From an uncultured Ruminococcus sp. (GTDB taxonomy: Bacteria; Bacillota; Clostridia; Oscillospirales; Acutalibacteraceae), in the NCBI GenBank assembly GCA_902783815.1, contig CACZSM010000056.1, forward strand, positions 1-16,743: a stretch of DNA of 16,743 bases, read 5' to 3'. The notes beneath the pieces are model-generated. The model was given only the letters and a program-made list of their open reading frames with translations, made no database searches and was not told where the DNA came from. The translations under genes were made by a program, and so were the position numbers. Positions 7,256 through 13,811 of the stretch are shown piece by piece. Each line of letters begins with the position of its first letter. The first letter of the stretch is position 1.

Positions 7256-7804
7256 TCATGATTTCTCATAGCGGAAATACTCTAAAACTGATGCCAGCGG
7301 CAGTCCTGCTGAAAGCAAGGCTCCCGTACAGGCAAGTACCTCCTGTATTGAATACCTGCCGCTTACTATGCTTACTCTGCTGAGTATGCCATTTCCGATT
7401 ATATCGAAGCTGACATTACCATCCTCAGCAGTTATATTCCGGCAGGCGACATCCGCACAGTAATTTTCCTCCGAGAATGTAATAACATCCTCCGGGTCAT
7501 CGCCGTAGATACGCATAGCATTTTCATAATCAGTTACCTTGCTGCGGAATACCGACAGCTTTTTTTCAGGTATTTCACTGCTTCCGTCAAACACTGCCGT
7601 ATCATATATAACATCACCATCCGGCGTTTCACAGCAGCAATCAGTTTCTATCACGAAATCCGTATTTTCCGAAAAATCATTTATGCTTGAATTGAAAGAG
7701 CAGAAATTAAGGATATCCGATATTATTTCTGAGATCCTTTCAGAATCACGACAGCATACCATTATGACCTTTGGCTTCTGCACAGTTTTTATGCGGTTCG
7801 TCAT
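7256..7804 (-). CDS. Small Mur-ligase-like protein, probably catalytically inactive
   Basis: This 182-residue protein occupies the slot between the division PBP and mraY where murE and murF usually lie. Its pattern follows the central domain of Mur ligases. KVIMVCCRDSERISEIISDIL (12-32) aligns by eye with the P-loop helix, but GTNGKT is gone. DFVIET (49-54), YDTAVFDG (68-74) and NAMRIYGDDPEDVITF (95-110) resemble the acidic, strand and aDDp elements. ADVACRNI...GNVSFDI (118-135) and VSGRYSIQEVLACTGALLSAGL (147-168) resemble the ADVRAxNI and GxHNVxNALAAxAAALxLGI pattern. There is no C-terminal ligase domain and no N-terminal UDP-substrate domain. Nine cysteines are present, including a CCC run at 56-58. 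The ATG at 7804 follows GGAGG at 8 nt, and the ribosome site and open frame argue against a decaying pseudogene. Homology is inferred from pattern only; a hypothetical protein of other origin remains possible. Confidence 0.85.
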   Translation of the reverse strand: MTNRIKTVQKPKVIMVCCRDSERISEIISDILNFCSFNSSINDFSENTDFVIETDCCCETPDGDVIYDTAVFDGSSEIPEKKLSVFRSKVTDYENAMRIYGDDPEDVITFSEENYCADVACRNITAEDGNVSFDIIGNGILSRVSIVSGRYSIQEVLACTGALLSAGLPLASVLEYFRYEKS

Positions 7805-7843
7805 TTCCCACACCTCCGGATGATATTTTTTTATTTGTTGTCC

Positions 7844-10105
7844 TTACATTATTGCGTTATCCTGATTGAAAATTACCGTAACGACCGTATATGGATCAAC
7901 CTTGGATCCCGCCTTGACATCCTGCGACTTCGCGTATGCGCCGTTTGATGCCGCTGATGAACCTACAACACACAAATTCAGCTCATTCATAGTTGCAAGA
8001 TAGTTTACATCACTAAGACTGCATCCCTTGAAGTCAGGAACAGTAACCTTTCTTTTCCTGCTTTCCTCATCCGTATAAAGCACCACAACACCATCATTAG
8101 GCATAGATGAATATGCAGCCGGATTCTGAGCAATTACAGTTTTACCATTTCCAACGACCTCAGCCTTAAGACCGTCTTTTTCGACCTCAGCCTTAGCCTC
8201 ATTAACGCTAAGTCCGTCATAGACTCCAGCAGTTGCAGTAACCTGGCTAAGCTCATCATCCGAATACACTCTTTCGATACCGAGATACGGCAGGACTTCG
8301 CTCATTATATTTCTAAAACACGGACCTGCAACAGTAGTACCGTAATAGTTTATATTCGGGTCAGGAGTATCGAAGTAGCACAGCAGTGCGACCTCCGGAT
8401 CATTACACGGCGCTATGCCGCAGTATGATGCGATATAGTCATCTGACGGATTACCCTCATCATCGACCTTTTTCTGAGAAGTACCTGTTTTTCCTCCGAC
8501 CCTGTATCCGGCAACATAACCATTAGTAGCACCGCCGGATTTTGCATTTGTTTCGAGATAGCTGCAAAGTTCAGCGGAGATCTCCTTGCTTATGACCTGA
8601 CGCTTTACCACAGGTTCATTTTTCTTTATAACATTCCCGTTTGTATCGACTACCTGTGACACCACATATGGCTGCATCAGCTTTCCGCCGTTAGCTATTG
8701 CAGCGCAGGCGGTTATCATCTGTATCGGAGTTATTTTGAAGTTCTGTCCGAACGAGCCGACCGCAAGATCCATAAGTCCCATTCCATATTCTCCGCCAGG
8801 AGTATTGAACCAGAAGCTGCTGCTTTCTCCGGGCAGATCTATTCCTGTAGGCTCCGAGAAGCCGAACGCCACGAAGTATTCATAGAATTTCTTTCTTCCG
8901 AGCATAAAGCCCATCTGCATGAATGCCGGGTTACAGGAATTACAAAGTGCCTGTTCAAGAGTTTCTGTTCCATGACCTGCCCACTGCCAGCAGTCTATTG
9001 CAGGAGCGCCCTCATACGGAGAATAAGCTCCGGCACATTCAAATCTTGTATCCTTTGTATTAAGTCCTTCGGAAAGCACCGCAGACGCTGTTACCATCTT
9101 GAATACTGATCCAGGCACATAAGTATCACTTACACCCTTATTTCTCCACTGTGCATACAGTGCCTTAAGTTCAGCCTCTGCCTGTTTATCCTTTGGCAGA
9201 TTATCTATTTCCTCTGCCTTACTCTTATCCGCTATTTCATAAGGATCATTCGAGTTAAAAGAATTCTCACAGGCAAATCCAAGCACAGCGCCGGTCTTTA
9301 CATTCAGCATTATAGCGCAGCCCCTGTTTTTGACATTGAATTCCTTTAATGTCTCGCGGACATATTTTTCCATTATAGCCTGTATGTTTTCATCTATCGT
9401 AAGAACGACATTATTACCATTAGTAGCCTCTACCTTCTGTTCATACTGGAAAGGCATAGGGTCATTATTCGCATTTCTTGCAACTACTATTCTTCCGGCA
9501 TTTCCCGTAAGATACTCATTATACTGCAGTTCAATGCCGTAAAGACCCTGATTGTCTCCGCCGACAAATCCAAGCACAGGACTTGCGAAGTTATCATTCG
9601 TATAATATCTTCTGTAGTTTTCTATAGTTTCGATTACTCCGCTGATGTCATAATCCTCATAGATCTTCTGCTGATATTTTACGATCTTATCCTTGGCATC
9701 TGTTTCAACTCTTCTTTTCAGGACTTCATAATACGAATCCATGCGTTCTGAGCGTTTATAAACACTGTCCCTATCAAGTCCGAGTATATCTGCTATGCCG
9801 TAGCATACAGCCTTTTTTGTATCCTCATCAGCCTTACGGAAGTTTGCCGGCGCAAGAACGATATCCCATACTGTTATACTTTGCGCAAGAATTTTTCCAT
9901 TTCTGTCGTATATGCTTCCTCTTTTTGCAGACACCTGAGTATCCTGGAGCTGTTGTTCAACAGCCTTTTGCTGCAGTTCCTCCGCCATATAGACCTGCAG
10001 ATAAAAGAGTCTTGCAAAGACCATGCCAAAGCCAAGTATCAGCACAATAAGCATTACTGCTATCGATCTGCGCCACAAGGTCGCAACGGCGCCCATTTTT
10101 GCCAT
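7844..10105 (-). CDS. ftsI: Class B penicillin-binding protein (septal transpeptidase) with two PASTA domains
   Basis: This is the D,D-transpeptidase that cross-links septal peptidoglycan, the partner of FtsW. The 753-residue protein has a short cytoplasmic start and one membrane anchor (about 14-36). The PBP dimerisation domain opens with KRGSIYDRNGKILA (61-74). The transpeptidase domain carries SVFK (Ser333, Lys336), SCN (390-392) and KTG (539-541). Two PASTA repeats lie at the C-terminus, about 625-679 and 687-747, as in PBP2B-type division enzymes. SpoVD-type proteins usually carry one. The start is the ATG at 10105, with GAGG 7 nt upstream. A 164-bp gap separates it from ftsL, which is longer than elsewhere in this operon. 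SpoVD function cannot be excluded, but this is the only class B PBP in the cluster. Confidence 0.95.
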   Translation of the reverse strand: MAKMGAVATLWRRSIAVMLIVLILGFGMVFARLFYLQVYMAEELQQKAVEQQLQDTQVSAKRGSIYDRNGKILAQSITVWDIVLAPANFRKADEDTKKAVCYGIADILGLDRDSVYKRSERMDSYYEVLKRRVETDAKDKIVKYQQKIYEDYDISGVIETIENYRRYYTNDNFASPVLGFVGGDNQGLYGIELQYNEYLTGNAGRIVVARNANNDPMPFQYEQKVEATNGNNVVLTIDENIQAIMEKYVRETLKEFNVKNRGCAIMLNVKTGAVLGFACENSFNSNDPYEIADKSKAEEIDNLPKDKQAEAELKALYAQWRNKGVSDTYVPGSVFKMVTASAVLSEGLNTKDTRFECAGAYSPYEGAPAIDCWQWAGHGTETLEQALCNSCNPAFMQMGFMLGRKKFYEYFVAFGFSEPTGIDLPGESSSFWFNTPGGEYGMGLMDLAVGSFGQNFKITPIQMITACAAIANGGKLMQPYVVSQVVDTNGNVIKKNEPVVKRQVISKEISAELCSYLETNAKSGGATNGYVAGYRVGGKTGTSQKKVDDEGNPSDDYIASYCGIAPCNDPEVALLCYFDTPDPNINYYGTTVAGPCFRNIMSEVLPYLGIERVYSDDELSQVTATAGVYDGLSVNEAKAEVEKDGLKAEVVGNGKTVIAQNPAAYSSMPNDGVVVLYTDEESRKRKVTVPDFKGCSLSDVNYLATMNELNLCVVGSSAASNGAYAKSQDVKAGSKVDPYTVVTVIFNQDNAIM

Positions 10106-10171
10106 AACATTACCTCATCCTTTCCTCCGGGCATTCCCGTCAGTTTTTTACAGATAACAAGAGCCGCACCA

Positions 10172-10201
10172 AAAGAGTGAATTGAAACATTCCGACTCTT
10201 T
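10172..10201 (-). other. Weak hairpin in the ftsL-PBP gap
   Basis: AAAGAGT (10172-10178) and ACTCTTT (10195-10201) are inverted arms around a 16-base centre, in the 164-bp space between ftsL and the PBP gene. On the minus strand the second arm ends in TTTT. The stem is short and AT-rich, so at most it is a leaky attenuator or an mRNA-processing structure. I see no convincing gene in this gap. Confidence 0.3.
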
Positions 10202-10269
10202 CGCTGCAGCCCACTCCTGTATTCATATCTATTTATCAGCTTCCGCACTTATGATTATTTCCCGGTACA

Positions 10270-10794
10270 TCAGAGAAATGCGCTGCTGAAAGCCTCAAAT
10301 ATCGTATCGAATACACTGTTGCCGCTGTCTTTGATAAGGATAGCTCCCTTATCTCCGTCAGACAATGAAACAAACTTTTTCTGTGCTTTTTTTGCAGGTG
10401 ACATACCCAGCTTCGTTTCAGCATATTCCTTTACATAAGAATCCGTCAGCTTACTGTCTATCCTGATCTGATACTGTGCCTCCTGGTTTTCCAGAACGGC
10501 AAGTTCTTTATTTTTTGCTGTGATCTGTTCATTTATCTCATTCAGCTTTGCATAGTTCTGGACCATCATTATTGCAACAGAAGCCACAACTATTGTCAGA
10601 ATACTTATCATTGCAATAAGCACCGGATCCCGTCTTCTTCTCTGTGATTTAGCGGACGAGCCTTGACTTATACTGATTATTTTTCCGCTTTTCTTTTTCT
10701 TTCTTGTTCTTTTATTGCTTACAGACATCTGCAGATCCTCCGCCGACTCAAATCTTGAAAGATCATAAGCTGCTGAATTTAATTCTTCTGCCAT
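10270..10794 (-). CDS. ftsL: Cell division protein FtsL
   Basis: FtsL is a small bitopic division protein that pairs with FtsB/DivIC and FtsQ/DivIB and activates the FtsW-PBP pair. The 174-residue product has a basic cytoplasmic stretch (NKRTRKKKKSGK and SQRRRRD). A single membrane helix covers about 57-80 (DPVLIAMISILTIVVASVAIMMV), and a coiled-coil segment with heptad character follows (KLNEINEQITAKNKELAVLE). The TKLGMSP motif, typical of FtsL proteins, sits at about 127-133. The sequence is poorly conserved in this family, so the call rests on topology, that motif and the place between rsmH and the PBP. The ATG at 10794 follows GGGGTG at 8 nt. A possible promoter lies just upstream. Confidence 0.88.
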   Translation of the reverse strand: MAEELNSAAYDLSRFESAEDLQMSVSNKRTRKKKKSGKIISISQGSSAKSQRRRRDPVLIAMISILTIVVASVAIMMVQNYAKLNEINEQITAKNKELAVLENQEAQYQIRIDSKLTDSYVKEYAETKLGMSPAKKAQKKFVSLSDGDKGAILIKDSGNSVFDTIFEAFSSAFL

Positions 10795-10817
10795 CTTTAC
10801 AGCACCCCTTTACTCGT

Positions 10818-10846
10818 TATATAATATAAGATAAAACATCTTACAA
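10818..10846 (-). promoter_or_regulatory. Possible internal promoter for ftsL, with dyad in the spacer
   Basis: On the minus strand TTGTAA (10846-10841), a 17-bp spacer and TATATA (10823-10818) form a plausible sigma-A promoter in the 95-bp rsmH-ftsL gap. The inverted repeat TAAGAT-N5-ATCTTA (10827-10843) overlaps the spacer and the edge of the -35. It could therefore be an operator. The region is AT-rich, which raises the chance of a fortuitous match. Confidence 0.4.
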
Positions 10847-10868
10847 TGATCTCATACTAACGGGAACC

Positions 10869-10894
10869 TCTGAAAACCCCCAATTATTTTCAGA
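10869..10894 (-). other. Inverted repeat at the rsmH stop codon
   Basis: TCTGAAAA (10869-10876) and TTTTCAGA (10887-10894) are perfect 8-bp arms around a 10-base centre. On the minus strand the 5' arm contains the rsmH stop codon. No T run follows, so it does not look like an intrinsic terminator. It may be an mRNA 3'-end or processing structure between rsmH and ftsL. Confidence 0.4.
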
Positions 10895-11846
10895 CCCCAT
10901 GCACATATATTTCTTTGCCGATCCTTTCACAGCATCTGAGCTTTGCGCTCCTGCTGCGCGGATTATCTTCAAGCTCCTTTTCATCAGCCTCGACCGGTTT
11001 CCTATATACAAGTCTTGCAGACGGTTTCCTTCCGCAAACGCACACCGGAAATTCCTTCGGACAACAGCAGCCTTCGCACCATCCAGCCATTCTCTGTTTT
11101 ACCATTCTGTCCTCAAGGGAATGGAATGTTATCACAGACAGCCTTCCGCCTATTTTCAGACCCGCAAAAGCGCCGTCAAGACCCTCGGAAAGCCTGTCCA
11201 GTTCCCCGTTGACTGCTATTCTCAGAGCCTGAAATGTTTTCCTTGCAGGGTGCTTATCATGTCTTTTTGCCGCAGGGTAGGCTGATTTTACTATTTCCGC
11301 AAGCTGTAAGGTTGTTGTTATCGGTGATTTCTGGCGTTCTCTTTCAATAGCCCTTGCAATATTCCTTGCAAATTTCTCCTCACCGTATTCATACAATATC
11401 CTGACAAGCTCCCCATACGGAAGTTCATTCACAAGATCAGCCGCAGCAGTGCCGCTTTGACTCATTCTCATATCGAGGGGCGCATCACTATGATAGGAAA
11501 AACCTCTCTCGGCGCTGTCGAGCTGATGTGAGGATACCCCGATATCCATAAGCACTCCATCAAGCTGCGGTATCGACAATTCACGCATAATATCCGGTAT
11601 TTCAGCAAAATTCGCCTTAACGACCGAAACACGCTCATCCTTTCCGAATCTTTCATTCAGTACCGCAATTGCATCCGGATCCTGATCCACGCATATTAGT
11701 CTGCCATTTTCCCCCAGATTCCGGAGTATTCCAGCTGAATGACCTCCGCCGCCAGCCGTACCGTCGAGATAGACCCCGTCAGGCTTTATGTCAAGGGACT
11801 CTATTGTTTTTTCAAAAATTACAGGTATATGTGAAAATTCCATCAT
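10890..11846 (-). CDS. rsmH: 16S rRNA (cytosine-N4) methyltransferase RsmH
   Basis: RsmH (MraW) uses S-adenosylmethionine to N4-methylate C1402 (E. coli numbering) of 16S rRNA in the ribosomal P site. The 318-residue protein has HIPVIFEKTIE at the start and the SAM loop LDGTAGGGGHS (about 28-38). GVLMDIGVSSHQLD, ERGFSYHSDAPLDMRM and VITFHSLEDRMVK follow, all hallmark segments. The C-terminal WCEGCCCPKEFPVCVCGR cysteine cluster is common in Bacillota versions. Its ATG at 11846 overlaps the mraZ stop by four bases (ATGA), which points to translational coupling. A second in-frame ATG directly follows the first. Confidence 0.98.
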   Translation of the reverse strand: MMEFSHIPVIFEKTIESLDIKPDGVYLDGTAGGGGHSAGILRNLGENGRLICVDQDPDAIAVLNERFGKDERVSVVKANFAEIPDIMRELSIPQLDGVLMDIGVSSHQLDSAERGFSYHSDAPLDMRMSQSGTAAADLVNELPYGELVRILYEYGEEKFARNIARAIERERQKSPITTTLQLAEIVKSAYPAAKRHDKHPARKTFQALRIAVNGELDRLSEGLDGAFAGLKIGGRLSVITFHSLEDRMVKQRMAGWCEGCCCPKEFPVCVCGRKPSARLVYRKPVEADEKELEDNPRSRSAKLRCCERIGKEIYVHGV

Positions 11847-12262
11847 ATCTCAAGTTCTTCCATAAGACCGAAAATATCAGCCTCTGACTGACCGTCATCA
11901 TATTCATTCCAGGCTTTGCTGTCCCAGATCTCAACTCTTGAACCTGCGCCATTGATAACAACATCCTTTTCGATGCCGGCATATTCTCTTAATTTTTGTG
12001 GGATAAGGACACGACCCTGTTTATCCGGTTCAAGCTCAGCCGCATTTGAAAAGAGGAATCTTCTGAGCTTAACAGTTTTTGCAGAGGGAAGGCTTGCAAT
12101 TTTCTCTCCGAGAGCTTCCCATGCTTTTGCAGAGAAAACAGCGATAGTTTTATCATTACCTCTGGTGGCATAGAAAACTTCACCAAGTTCCTCACGGAAC
12201 TTGGCTGGTATTATGACCCTGCCTTTAGGATCGATATTATGTTCATAGCTACCGATCAGCAT
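11843..12262 (-). CDS. mraZ: Transcriptional regulator MraZ
   Basis: MraZ is the DNA-binding protein that heads dcw clusters and regulates them by binding repeated boxes near its own promoter. The 139-residue product has two SpoVT/AbrB-type units. The first holds GSYEHNIDPKGRVIIPAKFRE (about 3-23) and the second AAELEPDKQGRVLIPQKLREYAGI (about 70-93), matching the family length and pattern. The start is the ATG at 12262, giving MLIGSYEH. Its ribosome site (TTTGGTG, about 6 nt away) is weak. An in-frame ATG at 12304 would add 14 hydrophobic residues unlike the family and would lie inside the operator boxes. The gene is overlapped by rsmH. Confidence 0.97.
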   Translation of the reverse strand: MLIGSYEHNIDPKGRVIIPAKFREELGEVFYATRGNDKTIAVFSAKAWEALGEKIASLPSAKTVKLRRFLFSNAAELEPDKQGRVLIPQKLREYAGIEKDVVINGAGSRVEIWDSKAWNEYDDGQSEADIFGLMEELEI

Positions 12263-12298
12263 AACAAGCACCAAAAACAAAGTGTTCCATACATTACC

Positions 12299-12333
12299 CA
12301 CCATATGGCACCACTTCGTTACACCTTTCACCA
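12299..12333 (-). promoter_or_regulatory. Putative MraZ operator: 10-bp-phased TGGTG boxes
   Basis: On the minus strand TGGTG occurs at 12333-12329, 12313-12309 and 12303-12299. A degenerate TGTAA sits at the intervening position 12323-12319. All four positions are spaced by exactly 10 bp, so each is on the same helix face. The boxes lie just downstream of the predicted transcription start and before the mraZ start codon. Known MraZ targets are repeated G-rich boxes (TGGGN with 5-bp spacers in E. coli, AAAGTG-type in Mollicutes) in the same position. MraZ autoregulation is therefore likely by analogy. Confidence 0.7.
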
Positions 12334-12348
12334 CTCTGTCGTAATAAT

Positions 12349-12377
12349 ATTATAGAACATCCATTTTAAAATTTCAA
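12349..12377 (-). promoter_or_regulatory. Sigma-A promoter of the dcw operon
   Basis: On the minus strand TTGAAA (12377-12372) is separated by exactly 17 bp from a perfect TATAAT (12354-12349). It sits about 90 bp upstream of the mraZ start and just ahead of the phased boxes. This is the best promoter in the window and presumably drives mraZ through ftsQ. The wider 311-bp gap (12335-12645) holds this promoter, the operator's upstream end and the terminator of the preceding operon; I see no gene in it. Confidence 0.85.
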
Positions 12378-12563
12378 GGCATAATCGTCATTTTTTTATT
12401 TATTTTTATTGTCAAAACCCTATAAAAAAGCCGGGAATTGATTATTTTTTCCTGATAGAAATATGCTCATATATCAGCTGTATTTCCCATTCAGATTGTA
12501 TCAAATAAGTGCCATAAACTAACTGTTTTCAAGTAAATTAAAAAAATCTTCAAAAGAAAATAA

Positions 12564-12587
12564 CTCCGACTGTATGAACAGTCGGAG
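12564..12587 (-). terminator. Intrinsic terminator after the spoVAE-like gene
   Basis: CTCCGACTGT (12564-12573) and ACAGTCGGAG (12578-12587) form a perfect 10-bp stem with a four-base loop. On the minus strand it is followed by TTATTTTCTTTT, a good U-rich tail. The plus-strand side has no T run. It lies about 58 bp below the spoVAE-like stop and separates the scpAB-to-spoVAE block from the dcw promoter. Confidence 0.88.
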
Positions 12588-12645
12588 ATACGATTTCAGC
12601 GATCACCATATTGTATGCCGCATAAAATTCACTTTTTCGCAGAAT

Positions 12646-13008
12646 TTATTTTGTTTCAGGCTTTTTTATGAGAGCCATAATATATCCGAAGAACACTGCC
12701 GCTGCTATTCCTGCCGAACACGCCGACAAGCCGCCTGTAAGGACACCAATAAAACCACGCTCATCAACAGCCTCCTCGATACCCTTAGCAAGTGAATATC
12801 CGAAGCCTGTCAGCGGCACAGAAGCACCTGCGCCTGCGAAATCCACAAGGGGTTCATAGATCCCCACAGCAGTCAGCACTACGCCTAATGTTACATACAT
12901 AACCATTATCCGCGCAGGAGTCATCTTTGTTTTGTCGATAAGTACCTGTGCAATAACGCAGAGCAGACCACCCACAATAAAGGAGTAAAGATACATCATT
13001 CTGAACAC
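12646..13008 (-). CDS. spoVAE: Stage V sporulation protein AE-like membrane protein
   Basis: SpoVA proteins form the inner spore membrane channel that moves dipicolinic acid and Ca2+ during spore formation and germination. The 120-residue product is hydrophobic with about four helices. It shows the SpoVAC/SpoVAE pattern: FIVGGLLCVIAQVLIDKTKMTPARIMV (about 10-36), GVYEPLVDFAGAGASVPLTGFG-like text at about 49-70, then GFIGVLTGGL and AGIAAAVFFGY. The start is uncertain. A GTG at 13008 follows GGGGAG at 7 nt, and in-frame ATGs lie at 12999 and 12996. The other spoVA genes do not adjoin it here, so this is a stand-alone copy at the end of the scpAB block. It supports a spore-forming ancestry but does not prove sporulation. 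Confidence 0.9.
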   Translation of the reverse strand: MFRMMYLYSFIVGGLLCVIAQVLIDKTKMTPARIMVMYVTLGVVLTAVGIYEPLVDFAGAGASVPLTGFGYSLAKGIEEAVDERGFIGVLTGGLSACSAGIAAAVFFGYIMALIKKPETK

Positions 13009-13061
13009 ATCCTTTCTCCCCTATTATTCCCGTACAAGGAAAAAATATACCGCAAGATTTC

Positions 13062-13811
13062 TCAGTTCTTATTCCTCAGCTTTTTCTGATACGCCGAAAT
13101 ACTCTTCATTTCCTCTTTTGTAAGCTCCCTCCATTTTCCCGGCTGGAGCATACCCAGCTTTACAGGACCTATAGCCGTTCTTTTCAGTCTTGCTACTTCA
13201 AGTCCGACTGCCTCACACATTTTTCTGATCTGCCTGTTCCTGCCCTCTTCAAGTATTATCTCCAGGACAGTCCTTTCCTGCTCATCAGTCAGCACCTTTA
13301 CGGATGCCGGCATTGATACGCGCCCCTCAACTACTACTCCTGTTGTCAGCTTTGTCAGCTGATCCTCGGTAATCCTCGGATGTACGGTAACACGGTATGT
13401 TTTTGCAAAATGAGTTGACGGATGACTTATCATATTTGCAAAATCACCGTCATTTGTCATAAAAAGCAGACCCTCTGATTCTCTGTCCAGTCTGCCTACA
13501 GGAAAAAGTCTTGCCGGAACATCGTCAATAAGCTCTGCAACACACTTTCTTCCGCCCTCATCATTCATTGTAGTAATGAAGCCTCTCGGCTTATGGAGCA
13601 TTATATAGTATTTTTTTGCATCCTTATGGACAGTGATCTCTCTTCCTGCTACAGTTATCTTATCTCTGAACGGATCCGCCTTATCGCCAAGATGACACTT
13701 CTCCCCGTTCACAAGGACTGCGCCCCTTTCGATAAGCTCCTCAGCCTTTCTTCTTGAAGCCACTCCTGCATCAGCTATTATTTTCTGTACTCTTATTTTG
13801 TTGTTTTCCAT
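13062..13811 (-). CDS. rluB: rRNA pseudouridine synthase, RluB/RsuA family
   Basis: This enzyme isomerises a specific uridine to pseudouridine, most likely in 23S rRNA. The 249-residue protein has an N-terminal S4 RNA-binding domain (IRVQKIIADAGVASRRKAEELI, about 6-27, then GAVLVNGE). The catalytic domain follows, with MLHKPRGFITT (71-81) and GRLDRESEGLLFMTNDGD, in which Asp109 is the expected catalytic residue. RKMCEAVGLEVARLKR completes it. The start is the ATG at 13811, with GAGG 9 nt upstream. This start overlaps the end of the preceding carboxypeptidase gene by 41 bp in another frame. Association with scpAB, ytfJ and a carboxypeptidase is a known Bacillota arrangement. RsuA and RluB specificity cannot be separated by eye. 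Confidence 0.93.
   Translation of the reverse strand: MENNKIRVQKIIADAGVASRRKAEELIERGAVLVNGEKCHLGDKADPFRDKITVAGREITVHKDAKKYYIMLHKPRGFITTMNDEGGRKCVAELIDDVPARLFPVGRLDRESEGLLFMTNDGDFANMISHPSTHFAKTYRVTVHPRITEDQLTKLTTGVVVEGRVSMPASVKVLTDEQERTVLEIILEEGRNRQIRKMCEAVGLEVARLKRTAIGPVKLGMLQPGKWRELTKEEMKSISAYQKKLRNKN

Noticed and set aside
7256..7804. Reading the small Mur-like gene as a complete murE or murF
   Set aside because: It is 182 residues against roughly 450-500 for those enzymes, and it has no GTNGKT P-loop and no C-terminal ligase domain.
10060..10248. Minus-strand 62-residue frame spanning the ftsL-PBP gap
   Set aside because: It runs into the PBP gene out of frame, lacks a good ribosome site, and has no recognisable motif or hydrophobic pattern. 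I regard the gap as non-coding.
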